Source: Paracoccaceae bacterium (GTDB lineage: Bacteria; Pseudomonadota; Alphaproteobacteria; Rhodobacterales; Rhodobacteraceae). From it: a DNA stretch of 64,000 bases. Numbering within the stretch: the first letter of the stretch is position 1; each line of letters starts with the position of its first letter. The notes beneath the pieces are model-generated. The model saw only the letters and a list, made by a program, of their open reading frames with translations. It was not told the DNA's origin and ran no database searches. The stretch spans positions 310,001-374,000 of the forward strand of contig JAIXZW010000013.1 in NCBI GenBank assembly GCA_027489375.1, read 5' to 3'. Position numbers and translations under genes: made by a program. Below are positions 49,153-58,723 of this stretch, in pieces.

Positions 49153-50201
49153 CGCAACCGCAGCCCCGACGCGTCGTCAAAGAACAACGCATCCCCCGCA
49201 TCGAACCCGATCCCGACCGAGGTTCCTGCCTCGGGGATCACATCCCCCTTGGCCTCGATCACCAGTTTCTCGCCCGTGGGTGCGGTCACGTGGATATAGC
49301 TCACCCCGCCCAGCGCTTCGGTCATATCGACCCGATGGGTGGAGCCAGCGACCACCCGCAAATGCTGCGGCCGCAACCCGACCGCCACCTTGCCCGAAGC
49401 CGGCATCGCGACCTTGGTCGCCACCCCGCCCCCCAGCCCCGCCGCCGTGACCTTGCCCCCGTCAACAGCGCCGGAAACGAAGTTCATCGCAGGGCTGCCG
49501 ATGAAGCCCGCCACGAATTTGTTGTCGGGATTGTGGTACAATTCCAAGGGCTTGCCGACTTGCTCGACCTTCCCTTTGCGCAGCACGACGATCTTGTCGG
49601 CCAGCGTCATCGCCTCGACCTGATCATGCGTCACATAGATCATCGTGGCCCCGATCTCGCGGTGCAGACGGGCGATTTCCACCCGCATCTCCACCCGCAA
49701 TTCCGCATCGAGGTTCGACAGCGGCTCGTCGAACAAGAACACATCCGGCCCCCGCACGATGGCCCGCCCGATCGCCACCCGCTGCCGCTGCCCGCCCGAC
49801 AGCGCCTTGGGCTTCCGCGCCAGATAATCCTCAAGCTTCAGGATCCGCGCGGCCTCGGCCACCTTCTTTTCGATCTCGGCCTTGGGGTGGCCGGTCATCT
49901 TCAGCCCGAACCCCATGTTCTCGGCCACGGTCATATGCGGGTAAAGCGCATAGGTCTGGAACACCATCGCCACGCCCCGCTCGGACGGATCGGCATGGGT
50001 CACATCCCGCGCACCGATGCGAATCGCACCGGACGAGGTTTCCTCAAGCCCCGCAACCATCCGCAACAACGTGCTTTTTCCGCAACCCGAGGGGCCGACG
50101 AAGACGCAGAACTCGCCATCCTCGACCGTCAGATCGACCCCGTGGATCACCTGCGCATCGCCATAGCGTTTGACCACGTTCTGAAGCGTAACACCCGTCA
50201 T
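49149..50201 (-). CDS. Sugar ABC transporter ATP-binding protein (UgpC/MsmX type)
   Basis: [51 protein letters not shown]. Confidence 0.95.
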   Translation of the reverse strand: MTGVTLQNVVKRYGDAQVIHGVDLTVEDGEFCVFVGPSGCGKSTLLRMVAGLEETSSGAIRIGARDVTHADPSERGVAMVFQTYALYPHMTVAENMGFGLKMTGHPKAEIEKKVAEAARILKLEDYLARKPKALSGGQRQRVAIGRAIVRGPDVFLFDEPLSNLDAELRVEMRVEIARLHREIGATMIYVTHDQVEAMTLADKIVVLRKGKVEQVGKPLELYHNPDNKFVAGFIGSPAMNFVSGAVDGGKVTAAGLGGGVATKVAMPASGKVAVGLRPQHLRVVAGSTHRVDMTEALGGVSYIHVTAPTGEKLVIEAKGDVIPEAGTSVGIGFDAGDALFFDDASGLRLR

Positions 50202-50218
50202 GAACCCATCCTCCCTGA

Positions 50219-51001
50219 CTATCCCTGTTCCGGAAAGCGCCAGCTTTCCGCCTCGGCCGCGATCTTCGCCGCCGTCTCCCGTATCCGTCCCGACCCCGCG
50301 CCCAGCGCATCAAGCGTGGTCCGCGCCGTCGTCGAAGTCACCGAAAGCGCCCCGATCACCCGACCCGACCGCGTCAGAATCGGTGCCGCGCAGCAGATGA
50401 TTCCCGGCTCATGCTCCTCGCGGTCGAACGCATAACCCCGCTCGCGAATCGCTTTCAGCTCGGCCCGCAGCTTTTCGGGGCTGTCCAAAGTCCCCTCCGT
50501 GAAGCGGTGGAAAGACTGCCGCTGGATCACCCGCTCGATCTCGTCTTCGGGCAGGAAAGCGAGCATCGCCTTGCCCACCCCCGTGCAATAGGCAGGCCCG
50601 ACCTTTCCGGCCTGCGCGAACATCTCGACCGGCTTCAGCGCGTTGCGCTTGTCGACGTAAAGCACCTGCCCGTTGTCCATCTGGGCAAGGTGGATCGTCT
50701 CGCCCGTTTCGGCTGACAATTCATCAAGATAGGGCCGCGCGATGGGGGCCAGAGACGAAGTCGCCCAAGCCGCATGGGCCAGCCGCACCAGCCGCACGCC
50801 AAGGCTGTAAAGCTGCCTGTCGGGGTCATAGGCCAGCATCCCCTGATGCGTCAGGGTTTGCAGCAGGCGATACAACGTCGCCTTGGGATAGGCCGAGCGT
50901 TCCAGCAGTTCGGTAAAGCGCACCGGACGCCCCGCACCCGCGACCATGTCGAGCACGTCGAGCGCCTTGCCCACCGTTCCGTCGCCCTGCTCCGCTCCCA
51001 T
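50219..51001 (-). CDS. IclR-family transcriptional regulator
   Basis: [70 protein letters not shown]. Confidence 0.93.
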   Translation of the reverse strand: MGAEQGDGTVGKALDVLDMVAGAGRPVRFTELLERSAYPKATLYRLLQTLTHQGMLAYDPDRQLYSLGVRLVRLAHAAWATSSLAPIARPYLDELSAETGETIHLAQMDNGQVLYVDKRNALKPVEMFAQAGKVGPAYCTGVGKAMLAFLPEDEIERVIQRQSFHRFTEGTLDSPEKLRAELKAIRERGYAFDREEHEPGIICCAAPILTRSGRVIGALSVTSTTARTTLDALGAGSGRIRETAAKIAAEAESWRFPEQG

Positions 51002-51023
51002 GACCCAACCTTTCGCGATCCTG

Positions 51024-51088
51024 TTGACATACTAACCGATACGCAGCATAGTTTTCAATATTCAAAACTAAGTTTCACATAATGGAAC
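51024..51088 (+). promoter_or_regulatory. Predicted promoter and operators of the galactoside ABC operon
   Basis: TTGACA (51024-51029)-N17-CATAGT (51047-51052); 22-bp near-palindrome TAGTTTTCAATATTCAAAACTA (51049-51070); GTTTCA-N5-TGGAAC (51072-51088). Confidence 0.6.
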
Positions 51089-51105
51089 CAAAAGGGAGGA
51101 AACCA

Positions 51106-52359
51106 ATGGTCCGTTACGGAAAGGGCGCGATAGCCCTGTCGGCGGCGTTGCTCATGGCAACGTCGGCTCTGGCGCAAGACAAGCGCGTGGTGACGTGGAA
51201 TGCCGACTACGACCCGATTCCGCTGGCCGCCGCAGAAGCGCTCATCGCCGATTTCGAGGCTGCGAACCCCGAGATCGACGTCCAGCTCAACAACTTCGAC
51301 CACGAAGCCTACAAGAACGCGATCCGCAACTTCCTGACCGCCGATCCGCCGGATCTGGCCAACTGGTATGCCGCGAACCGCATGCGTCCCTTTGTGGAAG
51401 CCGGCCTCTTCGCCGATATCTCGGACGTCTGGGCCGACAACGGCCTGACCGACGCGCTCGCCTCGTCGGTGCTGTCCTCGACCATCGACGGCAAGCAGTA
51501 TGCGGTCCCCTACACCTACTACCAGTGGGGCATCTATTATAACCGCGACGCCTACAAAGCCGCGGGCGTCGAAGTCCCCGGCGAAGGTGGCGTGAGCTGG
51601 GACCAGTTCCTTGCCAATTGCGAAAAGTTCAAAGCCGCTGGCATCGACTGCGTGACCACCGGCTCCAGCGCGCTCTGGCCGGTCGCGGGCATCTTCGACT
51701 ACGTGTCGATGCGCACCAACGGCTACCAGTTCCACAGCGACCTCGCCGCCGGCAAGATCTCGTGGACCTCGCCCGAGGCGCGCGCCGTCTTCGACAACTT
51801 CGGCAAGCTCCAGCCCTACGTCACGGCAAACCACGCCGCGATCGACTGGCAGGATGCCGCTGCGCTTCTGGTTCAGGGCAAGGCCGCCAACTACGTCATG
51901 GGCAACTTCGCCGTCGGCGTCTTCAAGGAAGGCGGGATGACCAATGACAACCTCGGCTTCATGGTGTTCCCGGAAATCACCGCCGGTATCGCCCGCTCCG
52001 AAGAAGCCCCGACCGACACCGTTCACCTGACCTCGGGCGCCAAGAACCCCGAGGATGCGAAGAAGCTTCTGGCCTTCATCGCCAGCGCCGACGCGCAGAC
52101 CAAGTGGAACGGGGCCGTGGGCCAACTGCCGACCAACAAGAACGCAAGCGTGGACGCAGCCGATCCGTTCCTGACGGCGGGCTTCCAGGCGCTGTCGACC
52201 GCGACGGGCGGCATCGCCCAGTTCTGGGACCGCGACGCGGACGCCGAATATGCCAAGGCCGGCATGGAAGGCTTCCAGCAGTTCCTCGTCCAGCCCGACC
52301 AGCTGGATGCGATCCTCGAGCGGCTGGAACAGACCCGTCTGCGTCTCTATCCGCAGTAA
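51106..52359 (+). CDS. Sugar ABC transporter substrate-binding protein
   Basis: Signal peptide; NADYDPIPLAAAEALIADFEAANPEIDVQLNNFDHEAYKNAIRNFL. Confidence 0.95.
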   Translation: MVRYGKGAIALSAALLMATSALAQDKRVVTWNADYDPIPLAAAEALIADFEAANPEIDVQLNNFDHEAYKNAIRNFLTADPPDLANWYAANRMRPFVEAGLFADISDVWADNGLTDALASSVLSSTIDGKQYAVPYTYYQWGIYYNRDAYKAAGVEVPGEGGVSWDQFLANCEKFKAAGIDCVTTGSSALWPVAGIFDYVSMRTNGYQFHSDLAAGKISWTSPEARAVFDNFGKLQPYVTANHAAIDWQDAAALLVQGKAANYVMGNFAVGVFKEGGMTNDNLGFMVFPEITAGIARSEEAPTDTVHLTSGAKNPEDAKKLLAFIASADAQTKWNGAVGQLPTNKNASVDAADPFLTAGFQALSTATGGIAQFWDRDADAEYAKAGMEGFQQFLVQPDQLDAILERLEQTRLRLYPQ

Positions 52360-52371
52360 TCGCAACGATGC

Positions 52372-52400
52372 GGGCGCTCCCCGAAGGGGGCGCCCGTTTT
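52372..52400 (+). terminator. Stem-loop/attenuator between SBP and permease genes
   Basis: GGGCGC(T)CCCC-GAA-GGGGGCGCCC-GTTTT. Confidence 0.7.
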
Positions 52401-52431
52401 CCGTTCAGACCCGACAAGGATGGGATCAGAC

Positions 52432-53358
52432 ATGACCGCCGCGTCCCCGACACTTCCCACGCAACGGATATGGAACCAGCGGGCCATCGCGCCGTGGCTG
52501 TTCCTCGCGCCTGGACTGTTCATGTTCACCGTCTATGTGCTTTGGCCCATCATCCAGAGCATCACCCTGTCCTTCTATGACTGGAACGGCCTTTACAACA
52601 AGGACGGCCAGTTCACCGGAACCTTCGTCGGCATCGGCAACTATGCCGAATTGGTAAGCGACCCGGCCTTCGAAACCTCGCTCTGGAACAACCTGAAATG
52701 GCTGGTGCTTTACATGGCAGCCCTTCCCTTGGGCCTGTTCATCGCCATCTTCCTGAACCAGACGGTCACGGGCATCCGCCTTTACAAATCGCTCTTCTTC
52801 TTTCCCTTCGTGATCAGTCAGGTTGTCGTCGGTCTGATCTTCTCGTGGTTCTACGCGCCGAATTTCGGGCTGTTCTACCTGCTGACCGAGGTGATCACGG
52901 GGCAGGGAACCGCCATCCTCGCCGATCCCGATGTCGTCACCTATGGCATCATCGCGGCAGGCCTCTGGCCGCAGATCGCCTATGTGATGATCCTTTACCT
53001 CACCGGCCTGAACAACGTCGCCCCCGACCAGATCGAGGCCGCGAAGCTTGACGGCGCCAAGGGGCTGAAGATGCTCTGGCATGTCGTCCTGCCGCAACTG
53101 CGCCCCGCGACCTTCATCGCCGTGATCGTCACGGTGATCGGCGCGCTGCGCAGCTTCGACCTCGTCTCGATCATGACGAACGGCGGCCCCTTCGGATCGT
53201 CCCGCGTGCTGTCCTATTACATGTTCGAGATGGCCTTGGGCGAATACGGTTTCCGCATGGGTTACGGCGCAGCCATCGCCGTGGTGCTTTTCGCCATCAT
53301 GATGGTCTTCATCTCGGGCTTCATCTGGAAGATGTGGCGCGACGAAACGGAGCGTTGA
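52432..53358 (+). CDS. Sugar ABC transporter permease
   Basis: Six-TM MalF-type permease; EAAKLDGAKGLKMLWHVVLPQLRP EAA loop. Confidence 0.94.
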   Translation: MTAASPTLPTQRIWNQRAIAPWLFLAPGLFMFTVYVLWPIIQSITLSFYDWNGLYNKDGQFTGTFVGIGNYAELVSDPAFETSLWNNLKWLVLYMAALPLGLFIAIFLNQTVTGIRLYKSLFFFPFVISQVVVGLIFSWFYAPNFGLFYLLTEVITGQGTAILADPDVVTYGIIAAGLWPQIAYVMILYLTGLNNVAPDQIEAAKLDGAKGLKMLWHVVLPQLRPATFIAVIVTVIGALRSFDLVSIMTNGGPFGSSRVLSYYMFEMALGEYGFRMGYGAAIAVVLFAIMMVFISGFIWKMWRDETER

Positions 53359-53361
53359 TCC

Positions 53362-54207
53362 ATGTTCCCCCGTCCCATCCAGCAATCCACCCCGCTCGCG
53401 CAGTGGGTCTATACCATCGCCCTGCCGGTCGCCCTGCTGATCTGGCTCTTCCCGCTGCTCGGCGTGGCGCTGACCTCGCTTCGCCCCGCCTCGGACCTTG
53501 CCCAAGGCAACTACTTCGGCATGCCCTCGGGCATCGCATGGGAAAACTACATCTTCATCTTCACCCAGACGCCCATCGGCCAATACATGATGAACTCGCT
53601 CTGGGTGACGATCCCGACCGTGATCGGCGCGGTCAGCCTGTCGCTGATGACGGGCTTCGCGCTGGCGGTTTACGGCTTTCGCGGCAACATCCTTGTGTTC
53701 TTCATGTTCGTCGCGGGCAACTTCGTGCCCTTCCAGATCCTGATGGTTCCCGTCCGCGACATGACGCTGAACCTCGGCATGTATGACACGTGGTATGGCC
53801 TCGCGCTGTTCCACATCGCCTTCCAGACCGGCTTCTGCACCCTCTTCATGCGCAACTTCATCAAGGCCCTGCCCTTCGAACTGGTCGAGGCCGCGCGGGT
53901 CGAGGGTGTCTCGGAATGGCGCATCTTCTGGTTCATCGTTCTGCCCCTGATGCGCCCCGCCATCGCGGCGCTGTCGGTGCTGGTCTTCACCTTCATCTGG
54001 AACGATTTCTTCTGGGCCACCGTGCTGACCCAAGGCGTCGACAGCCAGCCTGTGACGGCGGGCCTCTCGTCGCTCAACGGCCAGTGGATCGCGCAATGGC
54101 ATCTGGTTTCGGCGGGGTCGATCCTTGCTGCCCTGCCGCCGGTTCTGATGTTCTTCATGATGCAGAAACACTTCATCGCAGGGCTGACGCTGGGTGCGGT
54201 GAAATGA
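53362..54207 (+). CDS. Carbohydrate ABC transporter permease
   Basis: MalG-type permease; VEAARVEGVSEWRIFWFIVLPLMRPAIAAL. Confidence 0.94.
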   Translation: MFPRPIQQSTPLAQWVYTIALPVALLIWLFPLLGVALTSLRPASDLAQGNYFGMPSGIAWENYIFIFTQTPIGQYMMNSLWVTIPTVIGAVSLSLMTGFALAVYGFRGNILVFFMFVAGNFVPFQILMVPVRDMTLNLGMYDTWYGLALFHIAFQTGFCTLFMRNFIKALPFELVEAARVEGVSEWRIFWFIVLPLMRPAIAALSVLVFTFIWNDFFWATVLTQGVDSQPVTAGLSSLNGQWIAQWHLVSAGSILAALPPVLMFFMMQKHFIAGLTLGAVK

Positions 54208-56267
54208 ACTGGCGCATTGACGCGGGCGATCAGACCATCGCCCTGACGGCCGCGGCGGGCCTGCCCTTCGTCACCTATTGGGGACCAAGGCTGCCCGACA
54301 GCGAAGACCTCGCGCAACTGGCGCTTGCCGCACAGAACGACCTGACGGGCGGCATGCTCGATCAACTGCCGCAGATCACCCTCACCCCCGAATCCGGCCG
54401 CGCCTTTCAGGGGCAGGCGGGGCTTGTGCTGCAAGCCGCCGATGGCACGCCGCTGCATCCTGTCTTTGCCTTCGACCACGCCGAACGTCAGGGCCAGACC
54501 CTGACCCTTGTCTCGCGCGGCGACGGCTTGACCCTGACCCACCGCCTGACCGCCCGGTCAACGGGCGTCATCACCCTGCAAACCACGCTCGACTCCGCCA
54601 CCCCCGTCCGCGTCCAATGGCTTGCAGCCCCGGTCCTGCCCGCCCCGCAAGACGGCGACATCATCGACATCAGCGGCAAATGGGTGGGCGAGTTCCAGTT
54701 GAACCGCACCCCGTGGACCCAAGGCATCCGCCTGCGCGAGGCGCGCACCGGCCGCTCCGGCCACGAACACCCGCCCTATGCGATCTTTGCAGGCCAAGGC
54801 TGCACCAACACCCAAGGCACGGCCCACGCGCTCCACTACGCATGGTCCGGCGGGCATCGCATGGTGGCCGAGGAACTGCCCGACGGTCGCCGCTTGGTGC
54901 AATTCGGCCATGCCACGGGGGCCGAAACCGCAACCGGAACCCGCTTCGAATCCGCCGAGCTGATCGCCGCCGTCTCGACCGGCGGCCTCAACGGGGTCGG
55001 CGCGCTGTTCCAGTCCGACATCCGCGACCGCGTGGTCACATGGCCCGATCCGGCCCGCCCCCGCCCCGTGCATTACAACTGCTGGGAGGCGGTTTATTTC
55101 AACCACAACCTCGCCGACCTCGCCGCCATCGCCGACCGCGCCGCAGCCCTCGGGGCGGAACGCTTCGTGCTGGATGACGGCTGGTTCGGACGCCGCGACG
55201 ACGACACCACCAGCCTTGGCGACTGGGTCGTCGACCGCCGTAAATGGAAAGATGGCCTTAACCCTCTCATAAAACATGTGCATGGACTGTGCATGTCGTT
55301 CGGCATCTGGTTCGAACCCGAAATGGTCAATCCCGACAGCGATCTGATGCGCGCCCATCCCGACTGGATGCTTGGCCCCGCGGATCAGGTGACGGGGCGA
55401 AACCAGATGGTTCTCAATCTCGCGCTGCCGGAATGTCGTGAATACCTGTTTCACGCCATCTCCACTCTGCTGACCGAATACCCCATCGATTACATCAAAT
55501 GGGACCACAACCGCCTGCTCCCCGTGGTCGATGCCGCCCAGACGCGGGGGGTTTACGAACTCCTCGGCGCACTGCGCACCGCGCATCCCAAGGTCGAGAT
55601 CGAAACCTGCGCCTCGGGCGGCGGGCGGATCGACGCAGGGATTCTGCAATACACCCAAAGGGTTTGGCTCTCCGACAGCAACGACGCGCTCGAACGCCTG
55701 CGCATCCAGCACGATGCGGCGCTCTTCCTGCCCTTGGCGGTCACGGGCAGCCATGTCGGCCCGCGCCATTGCCACACCTCGGGCCGCGTCCTGCCCATGT
55801 CCCTGCGCGCATGGGTCGCCGCCCAGCGCCACATGGGCTTCGAAATGGACCTGCGCGAATTGACCGAGGCCGAGGCGCAAACCCTCTCGCGCGTCACCGC
55901 GTGGTGGAAGGCGAACCGCGACTGGCTGACCCGCGCCACGATCCACCGGCTCGACAGCGACGACACCGCCGTGGTGGCCGAGGTGCAGGTTTCGGCGGAC
56001 ACCCGCCGTTTCGTGGCCTTCGCCGGGCAAGACTCCACCAGTCGCCAGATCCTTCCCCGTCCGCTCCGCCTGACAGGGCTGGACCCCGCCGCCCGTTACC
56101 GCGTTCATCTGGTAAACCCCGAGGATGCGGCGCGGCAAAGCAGGGGGCCGAACGCCCTGAAATCGCAGGACTTGACGCTGACGGGCCAGACCCTCATGAC
56201 CCGCGGCATCCTGCTTCCCGTGGCATGGCCCGGCACGATGTTCGTGGTCGAAGGGGAACGGGTATGA
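54204..56267 (+). CDS. Alpha-galactosidase (GH36)
   Basis: WEAVYFNHNLADLAAIADRAAALGAERFVLDDGWFG; GIWFEPEMVNPDSDL; DYIKWDHNR; ETCASGGGRIDAGIL. Confidence 0.93.
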   Translation: MNWRIDAGDQTIALTAAAGLPFVTYWGPRLPDSEDLAQLALAAQNDLTGGMLDQLPQITLTPESGRAFQGQAGLVLQAADGTPLHPVFAFDHAERQGQTLTLVSRGDGLTLTHRLTARSTGVITLQTTLDSATPVRVQWLAAPVLPAPQDGDIIDISGKWVGEFQLNRTPWTQGIRLREARTGRSGHEHPPYAIFAGQGCTNTQGTAHALHYAWSGGHRMVAEELPDGRRLVQFGHATGAETATGTRFESAELIAAVSTGGLNGVGALFQSDIRDRVVTWPDPARPRPVHYNCWEAVYFNHNLADLAAIADRAAALGAERFVLDDGWFGRRDDDTTSLGDWVVDRRKWKDGLNPLIKHVHGLCMSFGIWFEPEMVNPDSDLMRAHPDWMLGPADQVTGRNQMVLNLALPECREYLFHAISTLLTEYPIDYIKWDHNRLLPVVDAAQTRGVYELLGALRTAHPKVEIETCASGGGRIDAGILQYTQRVWLSDSNDALERLRIQHDAALFLPLAVTGSHVGPRHCHTSGRVLPMSLRAWVAAQRHMGFEMDLRELTEAEAQTLSRVTAWWKANRDWLTRATIHRLDSDDTAVVAEVQVSADTRRFVAFAGQDSTSRQILPRPLRLTGLDPAARYRVHLVNPEDAARQSRGPNALKSQDLTLTGQTLMTRGILLPVAWPGTMFVVEGERV

Positions 56268-56362
56268 GTGTGGCGCAAGCGGCAAAGATAGCCGCCAAGT
56301 GCTGTGTGTTGAAGACATCCCCGCCAGCGGCATCGGGGGCGAAGGCAGGAAGACGGGCATGA
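56264..56362 (+). CDS. Candidate 32-aa micro-ORF coupled between GH36 and dgoK
   Basis: [36 protein letters not shown] overlap with both neighbours. Confidence 0.45.
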   Translation: MSVAQAAKIAAKCCVLKTSPPAASGAKAGRRA

Positions 56363-57255
56363 ATACGGACTGGATCGCGGTCGATTGGGGCACCTCGAAC
56401 CTGCGGGTCTGGGCGATGGGTCAGGCGTCAATCCTCGCCCACGCCACGTCCGACGATGGCATGGGCAGCCTTGATCGCGACGGGTTCGAACCGGCGCTCT
56501 TGCGCCTGATCGCACCGTGGCTGACCGAGGGCCGCACGACCGAGGTGATCGCCTGCGGCATGGTCGGCAGCCGCCAAGGCTGGTTCGAAGCGCCCTACCG
56601 CGCCACCCCCTGCACCCCGCTTGACCCTGCGGGCCTTGTCTCCGTGCCGACCCATGACACGCGCCTCACCGTCCGCATCATCCCCGGCGTGAAGCAGGTG
56701 AAACCCGCCGATGTGATGCGCGGCGAGGAAACGCAGATCGCCGGAGCCTTGGCGCTGAACGCCGGGTTCGACGGGGTCATCTGCCTGCCCGGCACCCATT
56801 CCAAATGGGCGCATGTCTCGGCGGGTGAGGTCGTCTCGTTCCAGACCTTCATGACGGGCGAGTTGTTCGCCCTGCTCTCGCAGCACTCCGTCCTGCGGCA
56901 CGGCATGGCGGGCGGCGGTTGGGACGATGCGGCCTTTGACGAGGCGCTGTCGGACGCCCTCTCGCGCCCCGACCGCATCGCCGCCAAGCTTTTCGCGCTG
57001 CGGGCCGAAGGGTTGATCGCGGGCCTTACCCCCGCCGCCGCCCGCTCGCGGCTTTCGGGGTTACTGATCGGTATCGAACTGGCCGCATCGAAACCCTTCT
57101 GGCTCGGGCAAAAGGTGGCCATCGTCGGCTCCGAAGCCCTTGCCCAATCCTACGCCCGCGCGCTGTCGGCCCAAGGGGCCGAACCGCGCCTGATCCCTGC
57201 AACCGATGCCACATTGGCGGGCCTGATTGCCGCCCGCGCCAAGGTAAACGCATGA
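56359..57255 (+). CDS. dgoK: 2-dehydro-3-deoxygalactonokinase
   Basis: [30 protein letters not shown]; upstream of dgoA. Confidence 0.92.
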   Translation: MNTDWIAVDWGTSNLRVWAMGQASILAHATSDDGMGSLDRDGFEPALLRLIAPWLTEGRTTEVIACGMVGSRQGWFEAPYRATPCTPLDPAGLVSVPTHDTRLTVRIIPGVKQVKPADVMRGEETQIAGALALNAGFDGVICLPGTHSKWAHVSAGEVVSFQTFMTGELFALLSQHSVLRHGMAGGGWDDAAFDEALSDALSRPDRIAAKLFALRAEGLIAGLTPAAARSRLSGLLIGIELAASKPFWLGQKVAIVGSEALAQSYARALSAQGAEPRLIPATDATLAGLIAARAKVNA

Positions 57256-57869
57256 CCCATCGCAACATCATCGCCATCCTGCGCGGCATCACCCCGCCCG
57301 ATGCCCTGCCCGTGGCCGAACGCCTGATCGCCGCAGGCATCACGCGGATCGAGGTGCCGTTGAACAGCCCCGACCCGCTCCATTCGATCGCCGCGATGGC
57401 CCGCGAATTCAGCGCGGTCGCCCAGATCGGCGCAGGCACCGTGCTGACGGTCGAAGACGTGCGCGCGGTGGGCGAGGCGGGTGGAACCCTGATCGTCTCG
57501 CCCAACATGGACGCGCAGGTCATCGCCGCGACCAAGGCGATGGGCCTGCACTCATGGCCCGGCGTGATGACCCCGACCGAATGTTTCGCCGCCCTGAAGG
57601 CAGGCGCGGACGGGCTGAAGATTTTCCCCGCCTCGCTGATCGGACCGGACGGGGTCAAGGCGATCCGCGCCGTCCTGCCCAAGACCACGCAGGTCTATGC
57701 CGTGGGCGGCGCGGGGGCCGACAACTTCGCGCAATGGATCAAGGCGGGGGCAGACGGCTTCGGCATCGGCACCGCACTCTACACCCCCGCTTTGTCGCCA
57801 ACCGAAGTTCACGCCCGCGCCACGAACATCGTCACCGCCTATGACGCCGCAATCGGGGCCAAAGCATGA
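57252..57869 (+). CDS. dgoA: 2-dehydro-3-deoxy-6-phosphogalactonate aldolase
   Basis: [70 protein letters not shown]. Confidence 0.95.
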   Translation: MTHRNIIAILRGITPPDALPVAERLIAAGITRIEVPLNSPDPLHSIAAMAREFSAVAQIGAGTVLTVEDVRAVGEAGGTLIVSPNMDAQVIAATKAMGLHSWPGVMTPTECFAALKAGADGLKIFPASLIGPDGVKAIRAVLPKTTQVYAVGGAGADNFAQWIKAGADGFGIGTALYTPALSPTEVHARATNIVTAYDAAIGAKA

Positions 57870-58723
57870 TCTACGACACACGCGCCTGCGAATTGGGCGA
57901 AGGCGCACTCTGGCACCCCGAACGCCGCCAACTCTTCTGGTTCGACATCCTCGGTAATAAACTCCACACCATCGACCGCGACGGATCGCAAACCTTCAGC
58001 TTCGTCGAAATGGTCTCCGCCGCCGGATGGGTCACGCGCGACCACCTGCTGATCGCGGGAGAACGCGACCTGTTCCTGTTCGAGATCGAGTCGGAAGAGA
58101 TTGAAACCATTGCGGAATTGGAGGCGGGCAACCCCAAGACCCGTTCCAACGATGGCCGCGCCGACCGTCAGGGCGGGTTCTGGATCGGCACGATGGGCAA
58201 GCGCGGCGGGGCCGACACGGGCATGGGCGCGATCTACCGCTGGTATCGGGGGGAATTGCGCAAGCTTTTCGACGGGCTGACGATTCCGAACTCCATCTGC
58301 TTCGCGCCGGATGGCAAGACCGCCTATTTCTCGGACACCGTTACCCAGCGCATCAACCGCGTGGCGCTCGATCCGCAAGGCTGGCCCGCCGAAGCGCCGG
58401 AACCCTTCATCGACCTGTCGGGCGAAGGGCTGTTTCCCGATGGGGCGACCGTCGATGCGGCGGGCAACATCTGGAACGCGCAATGGGGCGCGGGGCGGGT
58501 GGCCTGCTATTCGCCAAGCGGCCAGTTCCTGAACGCCGTGCGCTTCGATGCGCCCCACACCTCGTGCCCCGCCTTCGGAGGCGCTGACGGGCGGACGCTT
58601 TTCGTCACCACGGCGCAAGAGGGGATGGATGCAACGGCGCTCGCCCTCGCCCCGCTGTCGGGGCAGACATTCTATGCCCCCAACGTGGCCCTTGGCCTTC
58701 CCGAACCGCAGGTCATCCTATGA
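57866..58723 (+). CDS. SMP-30/gluconolactonase-family sugar lactonase
   Basis: [64 protein letters not shown]. Confidence 0.93.
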   Translation: MIYDTRACELGEGALWHPERRQLFWFDILGNKLHTIDRDGSQTFSFVEMVSAAGWVTRDHLLIAGERDLFLFEIESEEIETIAELEAGNPKTRSNDGRADRQGGFWIGTMGKRGGADTGMGAIYRWYRGELRKLFDGLTIPNSICFAPDGKTAYFSDTVTQRINRVALDPQGWPAEAPEPFIDLSGEGLFPDGATVDAAGNIWNAQWGAGRVACYSPSGQFLNAVRFDAPHTSCPAFGGADGRTLFVTTAQEGMDATALALAPLSGQTFYAPNVALGLPEPQVIL

